Positions 10,480 through 21,854 of a stretch of DNA of 64,000 nt are shown here, in pieces. Both the position numbers and the translations under genes were made by a program. Source of the DNA: Leguminivora glycinivorella (taxonomy: Eukaryota; Arthropoda; Insecta; Lepidoptera; Tortricidae); assembly GCF_023078275.1 (NCBI RefSeq), contig NC_062978.1, positions 9,314,585 through 9,378,584 on the forward strand, in the 5' to 3' direction. Position 1 is the stretch's first letter, and each line of letters begins with the position of its first letter. The notes under the pieces are model-generated. The model saw only the letters and a program-made list of their open reading frames with translations, was not told the origin of the DNA and did no database searches.

Positions 10480-11135
10480 AAATAAAAATATCATTTATTT
10501 CAGACCTTGAGCCCATATTAAAATACAACACATAACACAAATTAAACTAATATGAAATGTAAAATTAAAGTTAAATTAAATTAGATGTAAAATTAAATTA
10601 AATTAGTAGAAAAATGAAAACAAAATAAATGAAAAATAAATTAAAATGTCTACTGAATCACAGTTATATTTACATTTATGCTATTTGGCCCATATATGGG
10701 AGACTGGTGCATGTACTGACAACCAGTGTCCCATAAATGGACCGTCAATCCTGTCAGCGATGACTGCCAGCAGGGCGTTGCTGCTGGCGCGCACGCGGCG
10801 CGCTGCGGAGGTCGCTCTCTTGCGCATGGTGGCGTAAAAACAATCCACACGCGCCTCCGCGAACATACCAGAGGCGCTACAAAACCGGGGCAAGTGCAGC
10901 AGCGCCCTTAGAGCATTATTATATTGAACACGGAGAGCGTTGTATGCCTTCTGTGTGTATTTAACCCACAGGCTGCTCGTGTAAAAAGTAGTACAGTATG
11001 CACGGAACAGTGTTATTTTTACATTGAAAGAGCAACGAGCAAACCTGCGGGCTATCATGTTGGCTCGAACTGACAACGCTCTCCGCTCCCGTTCTATATC
11101 ATCATCGTCTTTTAGGTCGTCAGTTAGCACATGAC
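10480..11135 (-). pseudogene. LINE reverse-transcriptase C-terminal fragment, 5'-truncated
   Basis: The minus strand has an open frame (10681-11130, 149 residues) starting LKDDDDIERERRALSVRAN, then MIARRFARCSFNVKITLFRA, YTSSLWVKYTQ, LRVQYNNALRALLHLPRF and CSASGMFA. This is the thumb and post-reverse-transcriptase region shared by many insect non-LTR retrotransposons. No catalytic FADD/YADD box is included, so the copy is truncated at its 5' side, as usual for target-primed insertion. Downstream on the minus strand the 3' tail becomes AT-rich and ends near 10480 with GATATTTTTATTTTTATTTT. The exact clade (CR1, Jockey or RTE) cannot be set by eye. Confidence 0.75.
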
Positions 11136-11509
11136 CTAGCTAGCTAGTACTTAAACCGGTGGACATATTAAAAATGCCTCGTTACGTGATATTTAATTGC
11201 AACAACACAAAAGTTATAAACACTCATGGGCCTGAGACATATTTAAAATCACAGGCAAGAAACAACTTCAGTATAAAATCTGACACGCTCGGGGCTATAC
11301 AAATAGATGAACTTGTTTCTTCGTGAGAGTAGGTAGTAGGTACTACTCAATACTCAAATGTTGATTGCAAATAAGGACAAATCCATGCAGTAGAGGATAC
11401 AGTAGGAGTAGAGTATCAGTCTCAAACTTAAATTAAATAAATCTAAATGGGAATAGGCAAAAAGATTGTAACTTCACAGTCACTACGCCACGCAACCATG
11501 AATGTGGTC

Positions 11510-11622
11510 TGGGTCCATTTCTCAAAACTGAAAGTTACAAGTGGAAATCTCTTTCCAACTTGTCATATTAGACATTGATTACCACTTGTAAATTGTAACT
11601 TGTAACTTTGAGAAATGGGCCC
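11510..11622. mobile_element. Small MITE with GGGYCCATTTCTCAAA ends
   Basis: Inverted ends GGGTCCATTTCTCAAAACTG and CTTTGAGAAATGGGCCC carry matching inner blocks (GTTACAAGTGG and CCACTTGTAAATTGTAAC). CTGG flanks both sides, consistent with a short duplication. The termini resemble those of the MITE at 56057. Confidence 0.7.
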
Positions 11623-13560
11623 CTGGTTTCTTGAATTTCGTCAAGTTTAGGTAGGAAATAATAAAAACGGGTCATTAGCCTCCTCAGTAATATTATGTAC
11701 CTCTGATACAATGCGGTGAAAATGTATTATACATATTATGTATAAATTATAAATCCAGCAGCAAAGTAAAATTTCTGAAGACTAAAGATAAAATAGTAAA
11801 AAATAGCATATATTCCGATGATTTTGCTTCGAATTTGGACTTGATCATTTAACTGCATCCGGCCCCCCAGCATGTATTGTCCTTTTCAGCGATTGAAAAG
11901 CGTTACATTATCTCCTAACAAACCTTCCTGGCGAATCATCCTCAAAAGTGATACCTGCTTTGACCTTAACAGAATAAATTGATTGGAACGAGACGCTAAA
12001 CCTTTTGTAAATGGCAGATAGGGGGTGCATAGAATAAAATGATTTGTCATGTTTCGTAAAAAATACAAACGCATTCCTTGTTATCACAGCTTTGTTTACT
12101 ACCTGCCCGCGGCGCGGTGATCTGGGTAAATGGATTTTTTCCCACATTATGTGAAAAAATCTAATGATACGAAGTCAGGCTTAGTCGGATCGCTTTAAAT
12201 CAAAAAGTCATCTTTGTGTAAAGGCCAATCTTGAAATTTCTTTATATAAATGTTACAACATTTTTGCGTAAAGTATCTATCTGTGGATTTGTTGAAGGTA
12301 GTTGATTCGTTTAATTGTAATTTGTAGTTATTAATTTGGCCAGTGAAAAACCCTTGTGGAGCAACTCATATTATTGGATCTGTAACAAGGGCAGAAGTTG
12401 CTCCGAAATAATGATTCCCCTTCTTCAACCAAATTTCGTATAAGGTGAAAGAAACATCCTGTATTTCTTGACTCTGTGCACGAGTTTGTTAGGATATTTG
12501 TATATTTCCATACTAATTCGGGCAGTTTTTCTATAGCTCCCAAGAAAATGTACGCAAACTCGAAGCTATCTTAATCGATTTAAATAGTAATTAGATTAAG
12601 ACAAACGGAATTTGGCCCCCTGTGGCCCTAAATATAAGTGCCTGATTACAAGCCTCACTCTGCTAACAGGTTCCGGCCACGCCCACCTGACCGTCAAATT
12701 AATATTTTTCCACACTAGGCGGTACCTGCGGATTCCTGCAAATCGGGTCCAAACAAAAACGCATAGCCCACGGTCTTCAGACAAATACTCGTATCCCGAC
12801 TTTTTCATCGACATAAATAGTGTTTTTTCATGAACGTAACGGCTTTGAGCCGACACGTCGGTTCGGTTCTGGGAAGTAGAGTTGTCGCGGCGCCGGCAGT
12901 GCCCGGCTAATAAATAAAAGGCTGCTTGGGAAATATTATGTTACGTCTCGGGGTGTTTTTTGGGCAGTGCGTGCGGCGACCACCGCGGCACCGCCGGCGC
13001 ACTCGAGCCCGCGTAATGGGGCGGATTGCGCCGACACAGGATAATCTTTTCTAACTTAATCGAACGTATACTTCCGCATACGTGAGCCTGTCACTCGGTG
13101 TCGTGTCTCGTGCTTGGCTTGCGAGAAGGAATAGAGTAGCTAATTTAAAGCGAACGGAGAACTTTTCTTACTTCCCCTGCAATATTCCTAATACATTTCA
13201 GCCTGAAATGTATGTTAAAAACTGATTTAGGTATTGATAAGTGATGTAGCAATGACCATATTAATTATTAAATTGTTGGTAAGAGATACATCAGCTAATT
13301 TACTTGCTCTTGGCTTTTTCATGTCGTCCTTAATGTTCTAAACTTTGTTATTCCAACTTTTCTGTATTTGATCGTCAATCGTTTGAGTGAATATTTCCCA
13401 TTACAAATATTATAGATAAGATCTTCCTCAGAATCATTAAACATATTCCAATTAGAATATTGGAGTGTACAGAAATGCTCTTCTTAAGTCTCCTTCAGTT
13501 TTACATTCATTCAAGTTATGAACGGTAATTGAAATATCTCTTAACTAGACGTTAATGTTC
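11623..13560. other. Mixed AT-rich and GC-rich DNA, no exon supported
   Basis: The section at about 12600-13050 is GC-richer, with blocks such as GGCGACCACCGCGGCACCGC. Short open frames on both strands there have no protein features I recognise. It may be non-coding regulatory DNA. Confidence 0.35.
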
Positions 13561-13965
13561 GCCACTTTAATAAAAACCCGACAGCCGCGCAACTACTAAG
13601 AGACATGGAAACGTTAATTCCAAAAAGTTCTCATATTAGCCGGCCATCAAACGAGTTCATCTTCGGTGTCGATACGGCTGACCACTTAAAAAATATAATT
13701 ACGGAGTATTTTTATTTGTGGTCTCCGGGGACGGTACCACATTCCAATTTCTTCGGTCGAGTCTGCGGGTAAAATTATTAAAACGTTAAGTAAGCAAGAG
13801 CTGGCGCAGTGATCAGCACTTATTGGACAATTGTCGTGCGCGCCGGATGCCGGCCGCTTGCGCATGATTGATTAAAAAGCCGCAACTTATTCATCCCACT
13901 ATAAATAAAGTTGTTAATGGAGGGCGGCGGCTTGTAATTGGACCTTAAAATTCCATCTATAAACT
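13561..13965. promoter_or_regulatory. Candidate regulatory island (homeodomain-like sites)
   Basis: A region of unusual composition for the window, with GCGCATGATTGATTAAAAAG near 13860, several ATTA/TAAT cores and GGAGGGCGGCGGCTTGTAATTG near 13920. The TGATTGATTAA string resembles a PBC/Hox composite site. There is no coding frame and no repeat structure. The call rests on composition and short motifs only, so it is a weak inference. Confidence 0.25.
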
Positions 13966-14780
13966 CACACTAGGGAATCGTACGTTTATACCCCGTAGAG
14001 GTTACGAGGTGCCTCTAATATTCAGAATTCACATCATAATCACTTGTTGCATTTGTGTAAAGCGAGAATTTCTAACAATAACACAGTAAAAGTACAAGTT
14101 TATTTTAAAATAACAGAAACTAAACGTCACTAACAGCTCCTCAGTCCTGTAAACATTCTCACAGACCCACACAGGCGCGGGCGCAGGCGGCCGTTGCGTG
14201 TGTACGCAGACGCACGACAAAGGGTGCGCGTACGCGGCACGCACACAGCTGATCGCGCGGTAGATGTTCCATTCATAATTTTAACAACCACTCATTATGC
14301 TTCGGCGGCGAGCGAAATGGAAACGCGGCCCTGAGGGAATTTAGGAAAAAAACAACTTGCGACCTCACAATTTGCGGTCTCTCAATGTGTTCATGTTCAT
14401 ATTTGAACTGTAACGTTTTCTTGCTATGTTGCAAAATGAAAAGAAAAGGGAACAGGGGGAAATCTTGCTTAACTTGTAATTTTAATGTGTAAAGCATGTT
14501 CAAAGAAATCCATAATTAAATCGATATCTTCGTGCCTTGCTTGACGCCTTTGCATCGCTCAAGATTCCACTTTTCGGACCACTCGCTGTTTTTCAATATT
14601 GGAATTCTTCTCTTGCTCTGGTATCAATATTGGCACTAGCGGCTAGACAACAAAGATTATCTATGAATATCGAACAGGAAAGGTCCGAAAGTTTCTGAAC
14701 TAGTTAGATGGAAATTCTGACTTAGGTACTCGATTTTAAACTCGTTTTAGGGTATCGTTTTAGTCTTTTCGACTTTATCC

Positions 14781-14932
14781 ATACTAATATAATAAATGGG
14801 AAAGTGTGTGTGTCTGTTTGTTTGTCGGCCTTTCACGTCAAAACGGAGCGACGAATCGACGTGATTTTTTAGGTGGAGACATAGGCTTTTTGTCTCTTTC
14901 TAACGCGAGCGAAGCCGCGGGTAAAAGCTAGT
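14781..14932 (+). mobile_element. Truncated lepidopteran SINE/RTE-tail repeat
   Basis: Reads AATGGGAAAGTGTGTGTGTC at the start, CGAATCGACGTGATTTTTTA in the middle and GCGAAGCCGCGGGTAAAAGC at the end. This block order is that of a very common lepidopteran dispersed repeat associated with RTE-type LINE tails. It is shortened internally compared with what I remember of the family. Confidence 0.65.
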
Positions 14933-17270
14933 AGTCTATAGTTTCGCAAATGCCATCGGTAAACACCATCAGCATCGTCCTCAGCAATTTTACTCTGAAG
15001 CACATTTTAGGAATAAATTAATTAGGAGTAAATTCGCTTTAGTAAATTTAATAATGTTATATTTGTCCATTTGGTACAATGACGGTACGTGTTTACATAT
15101 AATAATGCAAACGTTAATTTATATGCTTCACAGTCTTCACACACTGACTAGGTCTAACGGGTACAGGCATAGGTACACCACCGGTGAATATGTTTTTCTT
15201 GTTTTCTTTGCCCGCTCTTCGTGTGTGGCTCTTACAATGTGCTCTTATTTTTATACTTATAGAGATGTGAGATCAACTCGTCTCAAGGTAAACGTTCAAT
15301 ATGCCCCTATTAAATGGTAGTTTCTCATTATTTTTTGAAATTCTATAAATAGCTTCTCGTGCAATAAACAACAATGCTGCCTGGTCTAAATATAAAGATT
15401 GACAATCTGAAAAGAAGCGATATCACAATATGTAAGGTGTGATGTGAAAATATTTTCTTATGTAGGAGTAGATACACAGAAGTGCATACACAGCCATTTG
15501 GAATTGTGACTTCTATTTTTATCTTGTAAAAACTTAACAATTGGCTTACTTTTCTCATTATCAAATGTGCATGTGGTAAACAGAGTAATATAAAATGAAT
15601 AATGGTTACAATTAAGAGAAACTTGCTACCTGAAGGTCTCCAGGTTTCTCTTCTGCTTACAAACAAGAAACCTGTACTAGCACAGGGACAGTGACATCGC
15701 ACAAATTTTAAATCACAAATTAAAACAAGAATTTGTGGTTGCTTTACAATATATGTTAGCTATGCGAGGAGATAAGAAGGTTGATAAATATTCAGGACGT
15801 GTACATCTCATGGTTCATATAGCGCTGAGAAACTGCCCATTAAATATGACAGGCCATCTACATTCCTGAACAACAAAGCCGACCTACGATTAAAATAACA
15901 CCTCCTTCGTAGAACGTATATCCATTTTACTTCACAAGAGTCCGTAACGTTTCCGCTGGGGTCCGATGATACCTTTTTTCCGAACACCGTTGAAAAAAGC
16001 TGGCGTCCCATTAACAATAAGATCAAAACTAGCCGCGCTCGACAATGGCCGGCGAGCGCCAGCCTCCGACCGTTCGAGGCTCACTTCCAAGAATCGCGCC
16101 CGGACAAAAAGTTTCGACTCATCCTGGGACTGGGAGAGTTGGCGAACTCGCATACCTTCTCTACCTAGGCTGGCCTGGCCAGCTCTGCCCTGGCTGCCCG
16201 CTGGCAACTCCTCTGCAACTATTAGGAGTGGTCTCCAAGTCATCCTTGGAACGAAGGCACATATACAAAACCCCCAGCGATGCTAATCTTTTCATGGAAA
16301 ACGCAGTGTTTGGAGGTTGAGTTGAGCCATTTCTCAACACATAAGCACAGTCATAATTCTCAATAAATACATAGTTTACATTTTTAATTTCCAGCTGCCT
16401 TGCATATTGATGACCTGGTGCACTACTTAAAATTGACCTTTGTCTGCTATTATTTAGTAAACCGATCTCTATCACGAATATTATTGCATAACTTGATAAA
16501 GCAATTTAATTATGACAAGTGAGCACTTGACAAATATTTTACAGTTCTATCACTGCAAAAAAAGTGCAACAATAGAGGATACGGTAACGTCATACGGGTA
16601 TTATGCAATGCGGTTAGTCTCATTGTCGGTGGAGTGCAAAAAATTATAACAATAATACAAGAGCAATAATGTGATTTGGAACATCCATTAGGGCATGCCA
16701 CCGGCGCAGCTCCCACGGTCGATTGTCCTCGCGGGTTTCATTTCCTCGGATCAGCTGATATAAAGAGCGTGGGCCGATCATCGGTTTTTATACACTCTGA
16801 TCGTGGGGCCGTGTTTACGGTTGCACAAAAGACACTTTCTGCGAGTTCTATTCATCCGCATCATTTATCTGCCAAATGCGATGCGTGAAGACGAAGTTTC
16901 ATTAAGGAGGATACGAAGAAGGAGACGGCACACAAAATTCCTTGACTATGCAAACACTTGTCGCGACACTCGCGACTGGGTAAAAATGTATAACACAAAT
17001 ATATACGCACCGGCAGGCGTCGGGAATGTCGCCAGTTTGCCTCGTTTTGTCTCGGGGTCTTGTTATGCATATAAGTAGTTATCTCCACATGGTTTTCATT
17101 CTTTGTTTCCATACTCCCATGTTATTATACCACATTCACGGTAATATAACGTCTATTTAGTTTATACGTGTAATTGAGACCCTTTATTCTGTTTAAAAGA
17201 GCGGACGATGTTACTTCATAAAATTCTCTTCTTATTACAACGGGGTGACATCAACACGATAAAATCGCAC
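14933..17270. other. Mostly unique-looking DNA, no gene supported
   Basis: The part at 15960-16320 is GC-richer and has overlapping open frames on both strands up to about 106 codons, but none shows a domain, signal peptide or codon pattern that I trust. The part at 16680-17080 is similar. No structured repeat was found. Confidence 0.35.
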
Positions 17271-17274
17271 TTAT

Positions 17275-17388
17275 CAGTGTGGTCACCCGGTCCCTTGCGA
17301 TACATGACGCATTACGTCATGCAAATGTCCGGGCCGGGGCGTACCGTGTGATGCAGTCGATGCAGAGCTCATTCATATGGCTCCCGTT
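17275..17388. promoter_or_regulatory. Candidate CRE/octamer composite site next to LTR insertion
   Basis: TTACGTCA (17312-17319), a bZIP/CRE-like core, overlaps by one base the octamer-like ATGCAAAT (17319-17326), which POU-domain proteins bind. Another TGACGCA lies just upstream. The LTR element begins about 60 bp downstream. Function is inferred from motif content only. Confidence 0.25.
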
Positions 17389-17686
17389 TGTTGGGGATAT
17401 TACCAGGTTGATGATGAAAACTATTACTTGTACCATCACATTTACTTTATTCACTTATAACAAACATATTAACAACCAATTTACAATAAATAATTCAAGA
17501 CTTCTTCACTACTACTCGTCTGTACTCGAACTGGCCCCCGTCACTGCTTGTCCGCCATTTTTATAACATTCCAACATGGCGGAAACCCAGTGACTACTAT
17601 TAGTCAATTGATATTCTTTAATACTTTCATCATAAATGACAGTAAGATAAATCAAAATAAGGCATTAATAAATAATTACTCTAACA
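17389..17686. repeat. Left LTR (298 bp)
   Basis: Direct repeat partner of 26962-27259. It contains an internal inverted pair around CCGCCATTTTTATAAC and CATGGCGG. The outer neighbour is the CGTT target duplication. Confidence 0.9.
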
Positions 17687-18374
17687 GCTCGGCCATCCTG
17701 TTCGAGGCGAGACCCTTCGCCAAAACTTAATGTGAAATAATTCAAAAGAAAGACAATATCAGTTTATACAAGAAAAAGATTATAAAAGTGTAGTATAATA
17801 TGCATTTGAAATAATTCTTAAACAATAGAAACACAAAACATCACTTCACTTCATACCGATACCTTTACCCCATAATTACGATATCCTATAAAATGGATTT
17901 TTAAATATTTCCATAAATCTTATCAAGAAATATAGGCCCGTGAAAAATAAATATATGAATAACATTAACTTCGATACAATTAAATTAATTACATCTAATT
18001 AAATTCATTACATCCAATTGAATTCATTACATCTAATTAAATTATGATAATTAAATTAATTTCACAAGTTATAAACATATTTAAGTAAACAATGCAACAC
18101 TTCACTTCACACTTCACTCGCGAAACAAGCAAAAAGAACACATTTACACGGTTTTATGACATCACCACCTCATCACACGATTGAATGAAATTCCCGTGCC
18201 GCCACGGGCTTTGGCAACATGATGTACCCGTCCGCTGCAACAGCATCATGGGCCACCCAAGCTCTGTCAGCCTGGATAGTGCTGCCGATGCTGCTCATCA
18301 CGGACGCCGGACATTGCGCCGCCAGACGCAAGCTCGCATACCATGCCAGCGTATGAGGACCCACGGTGGACGAT

Positions 18375-18530
18375 CGAAACAGAGGTATCTTTACCCTGAC
18401 CCTCTCACCTGGGCACTCCTGGGTCGGAAGTGAATCTACACCCCGACCCTCTCACCTGGGCACTCCTGGGTGGTAAACGAATACCAGACCCTGGCCCTTT
18501 CACCTGGACGCTCCTCGGTCCTTGATCTGA
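18375..18530. repeat. Three copies of a ~48-bp tandem repeat
   Basis: The unit contains GACCCTCTCACCTGGGCACT followed by CCTGGGT. Two copies are near identical (starting about 18397 and 18441) and the third is diverged (CCCTTTCACCTGGACGCTCC). It lies inside the LTR element interior. Confidence 0.75.
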
Positions 18531-19656
18531 AACTTGCAACACTTTCTTTAGGAACATAATTTCGACTGTCTTCGAAATTATGGTAAAACGATTATGGTTC
18601 GGTAATCAATTCAATAAGTCATAATGTATCGATAGTCGTTATGATTAATTAAATTATTGTCATCGCCTATTAATATATCTACTGTTTATATATACTGAGT
18701 AATTATATTCAAGATTTTTCAGATGTATATATCATACACATTTACAGAATCTTTAAATACTCAAATGACCTGTCAATAAAATATCGCGCCTAGTTAATAT
18801 TTACCATTTGTAACGTAAACATATTATATTACGCAACCATTTAAGACTAATCGCAAGTACACGACTACGGTGTAGGTCCTTATTATTTTTTTTTTATCCT
18901 GTTATTATTATTATTATTTTAGGTACTAGCTAAGATTGATGCAATAGTATGCCGAAATAGAAAAACTCTTTGTACATATACTATTTAGGTTACAGGTCAA
19001 CAATAGCGACACCCGTCAGACATTATATACATAATCTCTTTTTTTATAAATACCGTGTCGTATGAAAAACCAAATACGATATCCGACGTATCTTTATTCG
19101 CGCTGATTACAAGCCGCAAGTGGTAAGCAATTCATTTAATTATCAAAAGATCTATTCACACATAAAGCAAGTATATATTTTCTTTTCATGAAGAGCTATC
19201 GCGAATTTAAAGACAAAAGATTATTAATGTTTGCTCTCTAGATTTCAAATTGCACATTTTCAATTTATTTCTTTTATCTATGAAAGGGAAACTAGTCGTT
19301 AGTAACGATTTTATTTTAAATCTAATAGGTCTCTTCATAACCGATACAAAGTTTAAGTACTTCACTTTTAATATTTTACGAGCTAAACCTGCTAGGTAAT
19401 AAGTTTTATATGTTATCAATAAAGTCTCTTTTTTTGTTACTTTATTCTTGATCACCTAAGACTATAAAACATGTAAAGAACTGGATACACGTATTACACG
19501 TAGCCAAAAGATAAATATGTAATTATTGCTGTACTGCTTTATCCAATCAAAAGTCGCAAATAATATACATTCTGATATTAAGGCACAGTCATTTATGTTG
19601 TACTTTTATATTCATGTTTCATGTATTTATAAAGTTTGAAATGAAAGTCTTTCACG

Positions 19657-19790
19657 TTCATCAACGTGCTTAAATGTTATGCACGTATATCCACGCGCTT
19701 TGAATCTCGCACGTTCATCCACGCGCTTTAAATCTCGCACGTTCATCCACGCGCTCTAAATCCCGCACGTCCATCCGCGTGCGTCAACCA
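19657..19790. repeat. 28-29-bp tandem repeat, about 5 copies
   Basis: Units of the form CACGTTCATCCACGCGCTTT followed by AAATCTCG, with copies starting about 19657, 19683, 19710, 19738 and 19766. The outer ones are diverged. Confidence 0.8.
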
Positions 19791-19877
19791 TTTATTCCAC
19801 AAGATACGATTCATTGTGCAATACCCTGGCTCAAGTCATTATTTTATACTGGGGCCAAAATACTCGAGTTTACGCGT

Positions 19878-20283
19878 ACATATGACTCTATGACCTACAT
19901 ATGACTGACTCTACATATGACTGACTCTACATATGACTGACTCTACATATGACTGACTCTACATATGACTGACTCTACATATGACTGACTCTACATATAA
20001 CTGACTCTACATATGACTGACTCTACATATGACTGACTCTACATATGACTGACTCTACATATGACTGACTACATATGACTGACTCTACATATGACTGACT
20101 CTACATATGACTGACTCTACATATGACTGACTCTACATATGACTGACTCTACATATGACTCTACATATGACTACATATGACTCTACATATGACTCTACAT
20201 ATGACTCTACATATGACTCTACATATGACTCTACATATGACTCTACATATGACTCTACATATGACTCTACATATGACTACATG
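19878..20283. repeat. Satellite-like array switching from a 16-bp to a 12-bp unit
   Basis: The left part is built of the 16-bp unit TATGACTGACTCTACA. From about 20156 the unit becomes the 12-bp TATGACTCTACA, which is the same unit without GACT. Single variants occur (CATATAACTG at about 19993, and a shortened unit near 20070). The 12-bp part gives an open frame of repeated MTLH, which is an artefact. Confidence 0.9.
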
Positions 20284-21370
20284 TGACCATCACCCATGTC
20301 ATGTCACATGCACCATAATATATAAGCATATCAAGATTGAATCGTTATTCTTAAGAAGCAAACAGATATTACTTTATTTACTAATAGTCTGAAACATGTC
20401 TTAATGATATTTATTCACACCATAGATGTAATTTTTCGATTTCCCATCGAATTATCACTCATGATCACCATGGTAAAATGCGAAGAATTTTGTTTTATAC
20501 GTTACTTTGATTAAATAATTCTGCCATCACTGGCCATTATAAAATAGTATTCATAAATGTGGTAGCATACCGTCAACAATCAAAATGAGATCAATCAGTC
20601 CAATTCGTGAAATAAAACGTTGAAAAACAACACATTACAATTCGTTGAGTTTTAAAACTTTAAAACGCTAAACATTTTTATAACGAGTTATCATAAAATA
20701 TCTGAAGATGATTAGAGATACAACTTACTCTCCATTATTCATACCAGGGATTGGCAACCTTATTATCAAAGTTGTTTATTTAAATTCAGTACTTAACAGA
20801 ATTAAACTACCCACAATTGCACAACTTCAATTTTAACGGTTAATATAATATGTTAAATTCACTATTAAATATGTATTTGCAAATGAACAGGAATCGTTTT
20901 TGTTCAAAATCGTACTTAAAGCATTAAATATCAAAATTAAGAACTGCATTATAATTCTCAGTTTGAATTGAGATCAACTTTTCATAAGTATACATAATTT
21001 TTACCAATCTTGTGTTACCGGACACGAGGGATTAAATTATTGAAGTACTTTATGAGAACATATTTTACACAGCGTATTTCATTCAGCATGAATGTTTAAT
21101 TGTTTATCTGATCTGTATAACTTGATAAGCTCGAATATGTATAATTATATTATAATAACAGAATACAACAGCAGGACAATTGCCTCGTTGGAATAAATTA
21201 CACCACTTTTCGGAAACAACATAAAATGGCTTGTGTTTAACAACTCGAGGCATCGTTAAATAAAGCAGTCGTTTAATCAGAACTTTATTTCTATTGATAA
21301 GATACAAATTTACTTTACTCATAATAGCCGCGTTTTACCTACCAATAAAACGCATATTAATTTACTTACC

Positions 21371-21538
21371 TTATTCGAAGCTTATTAATTGGAGAGAGGC
21401 ACGTCGTTTCCCGCCATTTTATTGCTATCTCTTTCTAACTTATGACTTTATTTCACTCTTTTTTCCCCTACTATTCACCACCTGGCAGTAGGGTTGAGTT
21501 TGATTTAAAACGAAATCCGAGAATAGTTCGTCATTGGC
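21371..21538. repeat. DIRS left inverted terminal repeat (168 bp)
   Basis: Exact-looking reverse complement of 26329-26496, from TTATTCGAAGCTTATTAATT to GTTCGTCATTGGC. It lies downstream of the recombinase frame. Confidence 0.92.
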
Positions 21539-21574
21539 TCGCAATTAAGTAATGTCACCAGGCAGAGTTTACTC

Positions 21575-21673
21575 ATAAGCTTCGAATAAGGTAAGTAAAT
21601 TAATATGCGTTTTATTGGTAGGTAAAACGCGGCTATTAATTTGACTTGACCGTTATTCGAAGCTTATTAATTG
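21575..21673. repeat. DIRS internal complementary region (99 bp)
   Basis: 21575 to about 21641 is the complement of the element's left end (21322-21385). About 21638-21673 is the complement of the right end (26480-26514). The junction GCGGCTATTAATTTGACTTG shows the two ends abutting. In the DIRS replication model this region serves as template for joining the ends of the single-stranded intermediate. Confidence 0.9.
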
Positions 21674-21854
21674 AGACCTGTTTGTTATCGCCTGGTGGTG
21701 AAGAAAAAGAGGACGCCAATGTGACCTTATACCATGATGATTGTTAGGATAGAAATGTATAAGACCTCAGATTCACCAATCAACCATTTATTGCAAGTAT
21801 TAGCAAGAAATCATGAATCATCTAAAAGTATTTCTAAGAATAGATTATAGTTAA

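Larger units (their letters stand above)
17687..21321. other. Interior of the LTR element, left of the nested DIRS, non-coding
   Basis: About 3.6 kb, AT-rich apart from 18180-18540. No open frame resembles gag, protease, integrase or reverse transcriptase. It holds the tandem repeats listed separately at 18375, 19657 and 19878. Confidence 0.6.

Noticed and set aside
15343..15702. 119-codon minus-strand frame
   Set aside because: Composition looks like translated AT-rich non-coding DNA; no motif.
19657..20283. CRISPR-like regular repeats
   Set aside because: The repeats are contiguous tandem units without unique spacers, in a eukaryotic transposon.
20177..20392. Frame encoding repeated MTLH
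   Set aside because: It is a translation of the 12-bp satellite unit.
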